Origin: Ovis canadensis
Lineage: Eukaryota > Chordata > Mammalia > Artiodactyla > Bovidae
Assembly (NCBI RefSeq): GCF_042477335.2
Contig: NC_091246.1
Coordinates: forward strand, 207,947,501 to 208,011,500
Length of the DNA: 64,000 bases
Direction: 5' to 3'
Numbering within the stretch: position 1 is the first letter of the stretch; every line of letters starts with the position of its first letter. This document shows positions 45,480 through 57,608 of the stretch, one piece after another. The notes beneath the pieces are model-generated. The model ran no database searches. It was given only the letters and a program-made list of their open reading frames with translations, and was not told the DNA's origin. Made by a program: the position numbers and the translations under genes.

Positions 45480-45745
45480 ACAGAGAGGCAGAAAAAAACG
45501 AACAATTGTTTAGTATCTGCTAATGTGCCAGGTGATATGCTAGGGATTTTTTTTAATCTCAAAATTCTCATTTAACTCTTCCATAACCCTGTTGAGGTAC
45601 ATCTGTTACCCCAGTTTTTGGATGAAAAACCTCTGATGGGAGACAGGCAGCTTGCCCAAGGTCACAGAGACAGTGGTGGTGGAGACGGTGTTTGAAGCCA
45701 GCTGTCTGATTTCAAAGCTTAAGCCTTTCCATTCTGGCAGGCAGC
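45480..45745 (-). repeat. MIR/MIR3, antisense
   Basis: CTGCTAATGTGCCAGGTGAT, CTTCCATAACCCTGTTGAGG, GCAGCTTGCCCAAGGTCACA, CCAGCTGTCTGATTTC. Orientation opposite to the MIR 250 bases upstream. Confidence 0.75.
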
Positions 45746-46944
45746 TCGTGCCTATCTGTTTAAGGCTGGCGGGATGAATAGTTACCATTGTGTTTTTCAC
45801 GAAATGTCACTTGGTGCCACATAAAAGATAGGACACTTGGCTGGAACTCTGAGCTTGCTCAAGATAGCACCTCCCATGTGCGTATGTTCTTATATGTTTT
45901 GGAATCAAGCCTCATTAAAATAAAGTGTTAACTAAAGGAAATAAAACATTGGTATGATAATTTGATGAAAGCAAACCTTGAGGAAGAAAGCATTTATTTA
46001 GTCAAAAAATACAGAAATCGTCTTTGTTTTAGTTGGATGGGCTAGGCCGGAATTGCTTACCTCCCTAGCAATCTGAGTATTTCACACACATCAGTATAGG
46101 AATTAAACAATAACAGCCAAAGTAAATGGATGCTGTCAAAAGGGATTATAAGTTTCATTACTTGTATATTAAGGGTTGAAAGGAAAAATCTTTAGCCTTC
46201 ATTGTAAGATGATATATCAGGAAAGAGCCAAAACAATTGCTATAGGTATAAGTATAGGTATAAGGGAGACATAAAAATGCTGGGACAAACCTCCAAAGAA
46301 TTATTTGGTGAACTGACAGGTTGTCTTTAAAAAGTCAGCCATTTGGAACATGTATCTTGGCAGCTCTCAAATCTGACTTACAATGTGTAGTGTGGCAGTC
46401 AATTTTTGTAGGAAAAATGCATAATTAATACGAAGATCAAGGTAGAAAGTATTGCCAGTCAGTACCTAACACACAGTTTCTTAGAACAAAGGAGCAATTG
46501 AAGTTGTCTTTTAATAGGGTAATCCTGGCTTGTCATTTTGTAGGTTTCAGTTCTTAGCGAAAAATGAAAGAGAAAAAAATGCCCTGGTAGTAATATTTCA
46601 TATCTAAGAGGTACTTTGTTGCTGAGTTTATAACCAACTCTTGTCTAGTCAAGAAAGCTACCTTTGGTTTCTGAGTTCTTGAATTTTCACAGTCCTTGAG
46701 CTTATACATTCTTGCCTTATAATTGTCTCAGTTTCCCTTCAGATCATTTTGGTTCTTGCAGGGGAGAAATAATGTCCCTCATAGCGCAAGAACTAAGAAG
46801 GTTTTGCATCTTGACACAGCATGACCACCAACTCTGCCTGTGGAGAGTATGTTGCCCATGGTGGTGTAGCAGGTGGGAAGGGCCTGTGAGTTGAGTGTGG
46901 GCTCTCTGCACAACTAGTGAGCAGTTACAACTGTGGACAGAGGA
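45746..46944. other. Intronic stretch, nothing recognised
   Basis: No exon, RNA gene or named repeat; includes a small direct repeat TATAGGTATAAG(TATAGGTATAAG) near 46,241-46,264. Confidence 0.4.
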
Positions 46945-47158
46945 TGGACTCTGGATCTGCGGAGTGGATCTGAGATGTGGCTTCACCCAGCCCTCGGTAG
47001 CTGTGTAACGCAGGATAAGTGCTTTACTGCCTCTGAGCCTTTGCTGCCTCTGCTCTTGCAGGGAGATAATGACTCCTGCACAGTCAAAGGCATAGGGAGG
47101 ATTAAATGCATTGAGCCAACCAACAGGTTAACTCAAAAGTGCTCTGATGGTTAGCTCC
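46945..47158 (+). repeat. MIR SINE
   Basis: GACTCTGGATCTGCGGAGTG, GGTAGCTGTGTAACGCAGGA, CTGAGCCTTTGCTGCCTCTG, GAGGATTAAATGCATTGAG. Confidence 0.7.
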
Positions 47159-48132
47159 CAAGTTACAAATTAATAGTCACAGGTCCTGCCTCCCAAGGAG
47201 AAGCCAGTTTACCATTTTAAATATTTTCAAATATTTGGGAATGTTTGTAAAAATATACCATTCCTGGCGCTAACCTCACTTGACTCTCCTAACTGTTTGC
47301 TTATACATTTTGCAATAATAAAGGGGTAGTCTCCATGCCTGCCCAGGAAGCACCTGGCACCCAATGAGCATGGCATCTCTCAGAGCTTGAATGCTCAATC
47401 CCATGGCACATCCCTCTGATGGTGGTTCCTTTGAACACAATCTAGACCTTTATAAAAACAGGCATTTAAGTCTGCTGTGTTGTTTCAAGATAGAAGCAAA
47501 ACTTGTATGTTTGATGCATTATTTTAGCTTTCAATAAAAAAGTTTTATAAAAAAGATATCAGATAGGAAAACATTCCAACAGGGTTGCATTATAAGCAAT
47601 TATAAGCAGCTCTTTGATTATTAAAGCAATCATTTTGCCAAAGGGGAGAAGGAAAGAGAAGAAGTTAGGAATTTTGACACTGGACATCACACACACTTTT
47701 CTGAAGTCTCCCGTGGTTCCCCTGCAGCCCTGGTAATGTTGGCAGTGGCTCAGAAACTGCTTCTGTGTCTGGCTGCCAGAGAGTCCATCTCACCCGTGGG
47801 GCTGCACTTACTCCCTTTCCCTGGGATGTTTCGGGCTAACCTCCCTGCCCTTTTCTTGCCTCCCGGCTGGTCGTGGTGACCCTTTCAGTCTTTTAGAAGG
47901 ACAGGATTGGTTCATTGGCCACCAGTTTGAGCTCACCTGAATGTGTTTCAGGTCCATAATGACGGGAGTGTCTCTGTGGCATTCCTCAGGGATGGGGGGC
48001 AGGGGAGTGGTGTGAGCCAACTGCTAGATGTTTTATACAAACCCCCATGAACACTTGGCGGTAGAAGGACTTGCTACCCGGGCATGGCTAACCCTGCTTG
48101 CTGTACTCATCTCGAATTGGTTTTGAAATTTT
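47159..48132. other. Intronic stretch
   Basis: Unique-looking. A G-rich cluster (GGGATGGGGGGCAGGGG, 47,989-48,005) is a G-quadruplex candidate. No gene. Confidence 0.4.
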
Positions 48133-48421
48133 GTTTCTCCTTCTATGCGTGTGCCTGCTAAGCTGCTTCAATCACGTCCGACTCTCTGCAGACCTATGGA
48201 CTGTAGCCCACCTGTCTCCTCTGTCCATGGGATTCTCCAGGCAGGAACACTGGAGTGGGTTGCCGTGCCCTCCTCCAGGGGGGGTCTTCCCGACCCAGGG
48301 GATCTTCCTGACCCAGGGGTCTTCCCGACCCAGGGGTCTAACCTGCATCTCTTCTGTCTGCTGCATTGGCAGGCGGGCTCTTTACCACCAGCGCCACCTG
48401 GGAAGCCGTTTCTCCTTTTAT
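48133..48421 (-). mobile_element. Bov-tA SINE with internal triplication
   Basis: Antisense Bov-tA 48,147-48,407 with target duplication GTTTCTCCTTCTAT/GTTTCTCCTTTTAT at 48,133-48,146 and 48,408-48,421. The segment GTCTTCCCGACCCAGGG occurs three times in a row (48,284-48,336), lengthening the element to about 261 bases. Confidence 0.93.
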
Positions 48422-48998
48422 ACGGGAAACTATTCTGAACTTCCCTTATTTGCTTTGCTAGTGCATTTCACTCATCTCATTTCTTCATCAGCTATTTCTT
48501 GAGTGTCTGCTCTGTACTGGGTACTCTGAGAGGAGCAGAAAGAAATGAAACATTGAAAAGGAGAGAACAGTTCACACCTCAGGTAGAAAGCAAAATATGT
48601 CTCCAGGGTTGAGAGAAAGGGAGAAGTTAAGTACATAATGATTTTTTTTTTTGAGCTGTATTTTCTATAATAAATTGTGCTACAGAAAAATCTATACCAG
48701 TGTTCATTTATGTAACAAATCCAATTATAATATGAAAATTCCTGTTATCTGTGACTGAAGCAAACAGCATTAGAACACAATTTCAATGCAAAAGAAGACT
48801 TTGGGCAGTCCCTTGGAGTGAGTTGAAATGGGACTTGACCTCTATATCAAGCTTTTCCTCTATACTGTTCATTTCCACGTGTCAACAAATACTTGATTTG
48901 ATACTAAAGCCAGTTAAATCAATATTTCTTGCTCTAGTGAAGGTACAGCAACATATATCCAAGGGCAGCATATCCCTACCAGCCTTATTTTGTTCACT
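48422..48998. other. Intronic stretch
   Basis: MIR/L2-like phrase at 48,475-48,550 (TTTCTTGAGTGTCTGCTCTG); otherwise nothing recognised. Confidence 0.4.
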
Positions 48999-50487
48999 TT
49001 AGTTCAGTGTCTCAGTCGTGTCCAACTCTTTGTGACCCCATGGACTACAGCATGCCAGGCTTCCCTGTCCATCACCACCCACCAGAACTTGCTCAAACGC
49101 GTGTCCTTTGAGTCACTGATGCCATTCAACCATCTTGTCCTCTGCTTGTCCTCTACTCCTCCCGCCTTCAATCTTTCCCAGCATCAGGATCTTTTCCAAT
49201 GGGTCAGTTCTTCACATCAGGTGGCCAAAGTATTGGACAGCTTCAGCATCAGTCCTTCCAAAGAATATTCAGGACTGATTTCTTTTAGGACTGACTGGTT
49301 TGATCTCCTTGCTGTCCAAGGGACTCTCAAGAGTCTCCTCCAACACCACAGTTCAAAAGCATCAATTCTTTGGCACTCAGCTTTCTTTATAGTCCAACTC
49401 TTACATCCATACATGACTACTGGCAAAACAGTAGCTTTGAATAGATGGAACTTTGTCAGCAAAGTAATGTCTCTGCTTTTTAATATGCTGTCTAAGTTGG
49501 TCGTTGCTTTTCTTCCAAGGAGCAAGCATCTTTTAATTTCATGGCTGCAGTCACCATCTGCAGTAATTTTGGAGCCCAAGAAAATAAAGCCTGCCACTGT
49601 TTCCATTGTTTCCCCATCTATTTGCCATGAAGTGATGGGATCAGATGCCATGATCTTAGTTTTTTGAATGTTGAATTTTGAGCTAACTTTTTCACTCTCC
49701 TCTTTCACTTTCATCAAGAGGTTCTTTAGTTCTCAGCTTTCTGCTATAAGGGTGGTGTCATTTGCGTATCTGAGGTTATTGATATTTCTCCCGGCAATCT
49801 TTATTCCCTCTTGTGCTTCCTCCAGCCCAGAGTTTCTCATGATGTACTCTGCATATAAGTTAAATAAGCAGGGTGATAATATACAGCCTTGACATACGCT
49901 TTACCCTATTTCAGACCAGTCTGTTGTTCCATGTCTGGTTCTAACTGTTGCTTCTTGACCTGCATACAGATTTCTCAGGAGTCAGATAAGGTGTTCTGGA
50001 ATTCCCATCTCTTTCAGAATTTTCCAGTTTGTTGTAATCCACACAGTCAAATTCTTTGGGGTAGTCAGTAAAGCAGAAGTAGATGTTTTTCTGGAACTCT
50101 CTTGCTTTTTTGATGATCCAACAGATGTTGGCAATTTGATGTCTGGTTCCTCTGCCTTTTCTAAATCCATCTTGAACATCCGGAAGTTCATGGTTCATTT
50201 ATTGTTGAAGCCTGACTTGGAGAGTTTTGAGCATGAATTTGTTAGCATGTGAGACGAGTGCAATTGCACGGTAGTTTGAGCATTCTTTGGCATTGCCTTT
50301 CTTTGGGATTGGAATGAATACTGACCTTTTCCAGTCCCGTGGCCACTGCTGAGTTTTCCAAATTTGCTGGCATATTGAATGTGGCACTTTCACAGCATCA
50401 TCTTTCAGGATCAAATAGCTCAACTGGAATTCTATCACCTCCACTAGCTTTTTTCATAGTGATGCTTCCAAAAGCCCATTTGACTTC
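48999..50487 (-). mobile_element. BovB (RTE) LINE, copy 3, 5'-truncated
   Basis: Antisense BovB of about 1.5 kb covering the RT palm and C-terminal part. The minus-strand open stretch 49,717-49,217 is the post-palm region. At the catalytic motif C the codons read YAND (49,768-49,757), losing one metal-binding Asp. More diverged from the other copies (for example the CAGTGTCTCAGTCGTG end), so probably older. TTTTGTT on both sides may be a short target duplication. Confidence 0.92.
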
Positions 50488-51044
50488 TTTTGTTAAGTAC
50501 ATATATTTTATCATAAACCTACTTGACTGAACTACTTTCACATGAATAGGTTGAAAATAATCCACAAATCTACCGTTTAAAAAAAAATAGAAAATTTCTG
50601 ATCTTGTCCCTCATTCTTCATTTAAGCAATCCCAAATTTATTTAGCTCAATTTCATCATAAGGAATGACAATATGGATAAGATCTTGATTGTGATAGCTA
50701 TGATTTATTTCTCTTTGCTCTAAAGGGTTCACCTGAACACACTGTCCCATCTTCCGTCCCAGTCAGAGGATTTCTGAACATACCCACAAAGTGGCAAATA
50801 CTAGTGAACCCAAGAGTCTCAGATTGTAGGAATCTAATCATCGTGATGGATGGGAGAGTAAGGTGAAAGCCTCTTACTGACTCTTTCTTGGAACTTTTAA
50901 TTGTTAGAAGCTTTCTGAAAATTACCTATTAAAAGTTCAGTGTTTCCGTAAACAAATGCCCTGAAGCATCAATATAAACATCATCAAATGTATTTACTGT
51001 TTTCGGAAAATTGAGCTTCTCTTGCCTGTACTGTGAATAGAAGA
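50488..51044. other. Intronic stretch, nothing recognised
   Basis: AT-rich spacer without gene or named repeat. Confidence 0.4.
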
Positions 51045-51248
51045 GTGACTGTCATTTCTTGGGCTCCTACTCTGTGCTAAGCACTTACAGTATCTCATCT
51101 CTCATAGTTAAAATGATGCTTTAATGCATGTATTGTTATTTCCGTTTCAGGTTCAGTTTCAACTGCTGAATAACTTATCTGAGGGCACCAAGCTAGAACG
51201 GGTATAAGCAGGGATTTGAACCCTAGTTAGTCTGATTCCAAACCCTTA
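51045..51248 (-). repeat. MIR-type SINE, antisense
   Basis: GGCTCCTACTCTGTGCTAAG, AATAACTTATCTGAGGGCAC, GGATTTGAACCCTAGTTAGT. Confidence 0.65.
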
Positions 51249-53274
51249 TTCCAAACCCTTTTCACTTTTTTCAACAGGGGTCTTGAGAATGAAAAAAAAT
51301 ATTTTTTTAATTGTTAAAGTTACATATGCTCATTATAGGAAGCCTGGAAAGCAGACAAAATGATAAGAAAAAAAATCACTCATAATTTTTCACCCCAAGG
51401 ATAATCAGTACTAAATTTTATTTTTCTTTCTAAGCTAAAGAAAGCTATAATTTATATATCTTAGAGAATATTGTTCTTCAGAGTTGTCATCCTTGAACTG
51501 TATTCATGTTCTCGAACAACAGTTGCCATTGCTTAAAGCATTTTTAGAACCTTTTTCAGAGCCAATTTAGGTACTAAATTCTCTGTAGATTCCCATGCAC
51601 TGGGTACTTTGGTAGAGACATAGCAAAGAGTGTATCCATTCCCTAAATACTTGCCAGAATAATACATTTTATGTTCTACCTTTTGTGCCGTCTAAAATTA
51701 TATGCTGCAAATATTTGACCATCCTGTAAAGAATACCACCATTACCCTCTCTAAGAACCATAAACATCTTCTGCCACTTCTGTTGTGGTAGGAGATGGAG
51801 TTTACCAAAATGCTACTTCCTCCCATGTCAAAGATTGATGGACATTTTGGGTTATATTTAAAAGTCTTTATTAAAAATTAAATCTATAAATGTTTACTAT
51901 CTCATTTGACAACTCATGTTATTTATTACAGAATCCACACGACAATCGTTGCCTTTTGTGGTACATAAAGAAAATCAAAGAATTGTTTTTGTCAAAAGTT
52001 TGAAAAAGCACATTTTAAAATCAGTTTCTTTTTAATGGAAGTGTTATACTCACTGAATGATTTCCCTCCAAGGAGCTTCTGTAAAAGCAAATATATCTTA
52101 AATGTGATGAACTGATCTTTAAATAAAGTCGGTAGCATCTTGTGTCAAAGTAAATGTTTCTCGAAGCAGGCATGCATGAGCACAGACACACACATATGTA
52201 AAAGAAAAGATTGCTATCGAAATGACCGTTGGTATACTTTATTAAAGTGAAGAAAGTCAAGTAGTTGAAGAAGAAAGTCAAGTGCCAGCTGAGTTCTCAT
52301 CTCTTTGGTTTATTGTACACAACACTGTTGCTTTCAGAAAACAAACCTAACCCTCAACTCAAGCATCTCCCTTATTGTCTGGTTTCTGCCTTTTTTTTCG
52401 CATTCTTATCTACCCCATCGGCTTAGCACAGCACCCTCTTTCCAGACTGCTGGGCACGTAGGACACCAGGACCCTGGGTCCTAAGATTGGCTCAGAGTTC
52501 TTCGGGGCCCCACCCCAAATGGGGGCCCACCGGGCATGCGCAGTTGTCCTAAGGGCTGTGCTCTTCCCTGGTTTTCCGATTGCCAGGATTTCCTGAGACT
52601 TCATCAAGCTCTCAGAGCTCATCACAGAGTGTAGGCTTTGTCTTGTGTTGATATCCCGGACACATTCATAGCATTGTGTCTGGCATTGTGTTCACTCAGC
52701 GTGTTAGCAAAATGAAGGGTTACAATATATTCTCTCAGAAATGGACTGTTGGAAGGATAAGTTAGTCCGATTGAAAGAGAGTCAGAATAGAATTGTGGAT
52801 TAGAATCTCAGAGCTTAAAAGAGCCTCTCAGTCAGTCCTCTCACTTAAAGATGAAACCCGGAGCAGTCAGCTGACTTGGAGAAGGTCACCCAGAGAGTTG
52901 GCGCCAAGCCAGGCCCAGCATCCGGCGTCCTGAGGTCTTGTCCCGTCCTTCCCGGCTCTCGCTCCTGTCATCTTTCCCTGGTTGTTTCAGGGAGGTTGAG
53001 CTGACTTTGCAGGATCAGTGACCAGAGCTTTTGAAGCCCCACGCGGAGCTTAACAGCAATGGATGCAGAGGGATTCTCAGGGAAGGCTTGGAGAGATTGT
53101 GGACTTAGTGAGTGTTTGCCTGGTTGACTAACCAGCCCAGCAGCTGTCTCTAATGCCTAAGTGGTTACTAGCTGGGCTTGTATGGATATTACAGGCTATC
53201 TTTTGGAAAGGAGGCTATCATAGAAACAATAATAACTAACATCTATTTGTGATAAATTAGGCAGGATATCCCTG
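51249..53274. other. Intronic stretch, mostly unique
   Basis: 52,430-52,570 is locally GC-rich with a GGGCATGCGCAGTTG sequence resembling an NRF1 site, but without a CpG island. An antisense MIR fragment may lie at 52,840-52,930. No exon called. Confidence 0.4.
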
Positions 53275-53735
53275 TGGTCTCGAGTCCAGGCCCTGTGGTC
53301 AGATGGTCACAGAATCCCAGCTCCATCACTTGTCCTGTATATTTTTATGAGACAGGTGCTTTCAACTTTCAGTGCCTCATTTTCTTTATCTGCACAATGC
53401 CAGTGGCAAAAGTGATTATCTCAAGAGTACTGGCTTCCCTGGTGGCTCAGAAGGTAAAGGATCTGCCTGCATTGCAGGAGACCCAGGTTTGATCCCTGGG
53501 CTGGGAAGATCTCCTGGAGGAGGGCATGGCAACCTACTCCAGTATTCTTGCTTGGAGAATCCCATGGACAGAGGAGCCTGGCAGGCTACAGTCCATAGAG
53601 TGGCAAAGAGTTAGACACCAATGAGCGACTGACACTTGCAGTTTCTTTCAGAGCATTGTAGACTTAACTCATGGAAGCCCTGGAACAATACCAAGCAATA
53701 AATGTTAGCTATTGTTATTATTAAAATATCACTGC
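53275..53735 (+). repeat. MIR SINE split by a Bov-tA
   Basis: Left part: CCAGCTCCATCACTTGTCC, CAGTGCCTCATTTTCTTTAT. Right part after the SINE: CAATACCAAGCAATAAATGT, TAGCTATTGTTATTATTA. The two parts are collinear MIR. Confidence 0.7.
53432..53639 (+). mobile_element. Bov-tA SINE nested in MIR
   Basis: GGCTTCCCTGGTGGCTCAGA, B box GGTTTGATCCC, AATCCCATGGACAGAGGAGC, end ACACCAATGAGCGACTGACA. Confidence 0.93.
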
Positions 53736-53774
53736 TGTGAGTAGTAAATTCATTGCACAAATTATATACTATCT

Positions 53775-53940
53775 GGTCTTGCCAACATCTCTGAGGAAGC
53801 TGCTATTATTATCCTCCATTTTACAGTTGAGTAGACTGAGGCACAGAGAGGTACCCCACCCACACAGTTTTAAGTCTCGGGTAAGACAGCCTGAGCTTGG
53901 GTGTGAGTGTGAGGAAGATGAGCAGTGTGGCTTTAAAACC
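53775..53940 (-). repeat. MIR-type SINE, antisense
   Basis: ATTATCCTCCATTTTACAGT, GAGTAGACTGAGGCACAGAG: antisense MIR that ends about 35 bases before candidate exon B. Confidence 0.7.
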
Positions 53941-53976
53941 TGAGATCTGATTTCCCAAATTTCTTTTTTCCCCCAG

Positions 53977-54025
53977 AGCACTCCAGACCCTGGCCACTTT
54001 TAGGACTATCTCCGTGGATTCCCAG
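53977..54025 (+). other. Candidate exon B (49 nt)
   Basis: The best splice-signal pair I found outside the CpG island: branch-like TCTGAT (A at 53,950, about 27 bases upstream), tract TTCTTTTTTCCCCC, CAG, 49 nt, then CAG followed by GTAAGC. Frame 2 (starting at the second base) is open for 16 codons, ALQTLATFRTISVDSQ; frame 3 is also open; frame 1 has TAG. There is no ATG. It may be a coding exon of unknown product or a 5'UTR exon of the gene starting at the CpG island. A second AG two bases downstream could shift the acceptor to 53,979. I do not recognise the peptide. Confidence 0.5.
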
Positions 54026-54384
54026 GTAAGCAGAGGTGCTCCCTCCCTTCCCTGTGTCGTCCTCCTGCCCACATGGCCGGCTGCCTCTGCACCTGTCGCT
54101 GATTCCCAGGGGTTTTTGTCATAGGCTGTCAATCTTCCAGGATTTTAGCACCAGAGCGCTTATGTATGGGTTCACAAGCTGAAGGGCCAAGTTGCTGGTG
54201 CTGGGGTGGGAAGTGGGGCGTGGGGGAGAGGAACAGAGGACCGGAAGCACTGCTACCCCACCCACGTACACCTTTTCCACCCACCTCACTGTTTCTGTAG
54301 TGTAGTTTCATGCACGTAAAATACTTCAAAGTACCAGGGGGAAAAGTCTTTTATAGAGATCCTTACGTTGTAGAAAGGAATTAT
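54026..54384. other. Intronic stretch after candidate exon B
   Basis: GC-moderate, no repeat family seen to 54,384. No further exon recognised. Confidence 0.4.
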
Positions 54385-54534
54385 GGTTAAGAGTGGCAGG
54401 CTCTGGAGCCAAACTACTTGATTTCCCCTCCTTGCGCTGATAACCGTGTTTGGTGTTATTGAAAAGCTTGGTTCCGTGAATCTAGAAGTCTGGTTTGCAG
54501 TCTTCAGTGTTAACTCAGTGTTGACTTGGAGTGG

Positions 54535-54772
54535 AAGGACACAGCCTTTTGAGCCAGACAACCTGGCTTGGCATCCTGCTTCTGCTGCCTAGTAACTATA
54601 GTGTCTCTGCATGTCCCTGGCTTCTCTGAGCCTCAGTTTCCTCCTGTCTAATATGGAGCTAATTATACCCATCTCTGCAAGAGTTGCTGGGATTTTTCTA
54701 GCTCATGTGTGTAAAGTGGACTGCATAAGATTGACATTCAGTTCAATGGCAATTGTTATTCTTAGTTATTGA
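54535..54772 (+). repeat. MIR SINE
   Basis: CAGACAACCTGGCTTGGCAT, GAGCCTCAGTTTCCTCCTGT, TTATACCCATCTCTGCAAGA, AATGGCAATTGTTATTCTTA. A second partial MIR head (GGCTCTGGAGCCAAACTACT) lies just upstream at 54,395-54,425. Confidence 0.75.
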
Positions 54773-55259
54773 TATTTGAATGGGCTCATCACAAGTATTT
54801 TCTGGAGGGGAAAGTATGTATTTTTTTTTAAATTCCTCATACTTTCCCTGAAATATTTTCATTTTCTCCACCAGCAGTCTTGCTTGTTTAAAGTAATTTG
54901 CTTAGCAAGCCATATATTCATTGTAAAAAGATCATCTCTGATAGAACCTGTCAAATGATTATAAATTCCAAATTGAAGTAGTCCAAAATAAAGAGGTCTT
55001 ATTGCACCTGAATGTTTCCATGAATATTTAAGCTTGATTCTTTTTCTAAAACCCTGAAACTTCAGGAGTAAGATGACTATAACTTTTTGGAAAAGAGTCA
55101 CTAACATTGGTGGGAGTTGGTTGTTTTCCATTAATGGAATACAGTATTTCACTTCCTCATATCTGAAATCTGAATCACCATAAAAACATTTTCTTTATTG
55201 TTGTTCAAAGGGAATTATTATGGAAACTACTGACTGATTTTTCTCTCTCCCTCTCTGTG

Positions 55260-55293
<34 letters not shown>

Positions 55294-56254
55294 CAGTTGT
55301 TCTTTCCCTTAGGCAACTGAAGAGTTACTATGTAAATTCTGGCAGCCTTCTCCCCATCAGACAAGCAAGGGCACAATCAATTCCTGTTTTCTTGGAACAT
55401 ACCAAATAATCAGAAACTGATTATTCTGCTTGAAGGCAACAAGCAGCTTGATGGAAAGATGTACCAATTGAAAACAATTCTGATCATATTTTTGTCAGGA
55501 GAATGAGATGCCTCCAGCTGTCTGTCACTAATTATATTAGAGGTAGAAAGCAGGAATGTTTTGGGCTGCAAAAGATCACTCTAGTCTCCTGTTGGAACAC
55601 TAGTTTTACTGGCTGCTTATCCCAGAACAGTGACATTGGGCGTCCATTCTGTAACTCATCTTGCCAATTGGTCACAGTCTGAAACATGTCACATGAGCAC
55701 ACTTAAGGAATTTTCTAATTATAGTTCAAAGGCTTTACTTTTATCTTTTTATGTTCATTCTACAGACATCACTGATGGAAATGATTTCTCCCTCAGCCTA
55801 ATCCTATTGCCGGCAGTTACAAAAGAACAGAGAGATGGCAAAGGAAACCCACAGTAACTGAAGAGGTGTCCGAATTCAATTAGGAAGCGACCTCTCCTGT
55901 GTGGATGCATAAGCCATATAAATCCATTTTAATTGTGATCTGTGGTACTTATCTGGTCATGTTTATTTTGGATGCAAGTGCCAAAGCTGGATTTAGACCA
56001 GAACTCCAGATCTTCAAGCTCTAATGACTAATTTGGGTATCCATTGAATCCCTTAATTCATTTCTTAATTAGTTCTCCCAGAATTAGAGTTGCTTGGTTA
56101 TAATCATTTTCACAAAATTTTCCAATAAAAACAAGCATACATAGATTTCCCCACCCCCCCCCATGGTTCACACATTTGCTTATGGTCTTAAAGAATTGTT
56201 CTTGTTGTTATCAAAATTATAACTGACTATAACAAAACTAACATGTTGCCGGGC
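54773..56254. other. Intronic stretch, young-repeat-free
   Basis: About 1.5 kb with no SINE/LINE insertion apart from a CA microsatellite at 55,261-55,290. No exon pair noticed. 55,310-55,560 has balanced composition and could be conserved non-coding DNA, but that cannot be shown from one sequence. Confidence 0.4.
55261..55290. repeat. (CA)n microsatellite
   Basis: Fifteen CA units directly after a CTCTCTCTCCCTCTC run; the compound type is often polymorphic. Confidence 0.92.
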
Positions 56255-56490
56255 AGTAGAATATGAACTGAGGCACCAGGAACTGGTTTTGATTCCCAGC
56301 TCAACTATTTACAGCCATGGGATCTGGGCCAAGTTACTTTCCCTGTATTTCAGTTTCCTTTTGTAAATGAGAGGAATAATAGTACCTACCTCATAGGGTT
56401 GTTTTAAGGATTGAAAAGGCATTGCCGGTATGAACTAACATGCAGACAGTCCCTGGCACTATGATAGATGCTACTTATTATGTTTATTGT
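56255..56490 (+). repeat. MIR SINE
   Basis: TTTTGATTCCCAGCTCAACT, GGCCAAGTTACTTTCCCTGT, ATTTCAGTTTCCTTTTGTAA, AATAGTACCTACCTCATAGG, CAGTCCCTGGCACTATGATA: near full-length. Confidence 0.82.
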
Positions 56491-57064
56491 TGATAAGACA
56501 GTAGGAGACTGATGAGCAGTTTGCTGGCGCCGCAATATTATCATGCAAGTTTGTCCCATTTATGTCATCCATTTGGGGATCACTCATGATGGTAATGATA
56601 CATTGGGGACTCTGAGCTTGGAATTAATCTCTGTTGTTTATATTTGTACACCTCAGTTTAGCTTAGGATTAACATTTCTGGCTTTCCATGCTTGATCAAT
56701 ATGAAACGTTTTGGTGTAAAACTGCTTTAAAATGTGAATGAACATTTTGTTTTCTCAGTAGGCACAATCCTAGTCCTCATTAAAATGAAAAATGCAATTA
56801 TGATATGTAAAAAATATATGTGGTGGGGAGAGGAGGCTTGGGGGAATTGACTTCAGTAAATTCACTGGAAACTTTCAAACTATTTTTTAACAGAGTTAAA
56901 TGCATTTAATGTCTTAGTTCAAATTTAATCAGTGTGCAGGAGTAAAAGTCTAGGGAAAGATAAATCTAGTAATTTAATGAGCTTTCCTCATGGCTACATA
57001 AGAGTTTATTTTAAAATTGATTGCCAAGTGATTCACTAAAATTACCTTTCTTAAGTTTTTTTCC
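56491..57064. other. Intronic stretch, nothing recognised
   Basis: AT-rich; no exon or named repeat. Ends in a TTTTTTTCCCCCCAG acceptor-like tract that runs into an L1. Confidence 0.4.
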
Positions 57065-57608
57065 CCCCAGAAACTAAGGTTGGTCCAGCAGTTCTACTCT
57101 CATGCACACATAGGTATGCACTTATGTGTATATGCTAGAGAAATGTGCAGTCACATATATCCAGAGATGTGTAAGTTGTTCTTAGCAACATTACTTATAT
57201 TCTTCTCAACTTAGAAACACAGAATAGCCATCAGTTGTAGAACAGATGAATAAACTGTGCTGTAATAATAAGAAGTTATGATTTCTATAATTATAGGGTG
57301 GACTATTATACAGCAATGAAAAAAAAACTTGGAGCTACACACAATAACAGGGATACATCCTAAGACATAATGTTGAAAGAAAGAAGATACAGAAGACTAC
57401 GTAGCAATCTTATTTCATTTGTGCAAAGTGTGAATACAGACAAAAACTACACTCTGTTGCTAAGGGGTATGGACAAAAGTGACCGGGAGTTTACTGCTGA
57501 ACAAATCCCTTCTAAAGGAGGGTGTGCTGGGGAAGACAGAAGAGCTGTGGGACTCCTGTGAGTCCTGGCAATGTTCTGGTTTTTGACTGGAGCTTGTAGG
57601 TGCATGGG
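57065..57608 (+). mobile_element. Old L1 LINE 3' part
   Basis: TTCTTAGCAACATTACTTAT, CTATTATACAGCAATGAAAA, AGACATAATGTTGAAAGAAA, GACAAAAGTGACCGGGAGTT and GGCAATGTTCTGGTTTTTGA follow the L1 ORF2 end/3'UTR. Interrupted at its 3' side by the next SINE. Confidence 0.75.

Noticed and set aside
48284-48336. Three-unit repeat as a CRISPR or satellite array
   Set aside because: Units are contiguous without spacers and lie inside a SINE with a clear target duplication; eukaryotic context.
49217-49717. 166-codon minus-strand frame as a possible host gene
   Set aside because: It is the BovB C-terminal region, directly continuous with an antisense BovB 3' end.
52500-52570. Local GC-rich patch with NRF1-like site as a second promoter
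   Set aside because: Too short, few CpGs and no donor-like site downstream; insufficient for a promoter call.
57051-57110. Strong acceptor-like TTTTTTTCCCCCCAG with a GTATGC donor 42 bases on
   Set aside because: The following bases are old L1 sequence, the donor is weak, and no branch or frame supports an exon.
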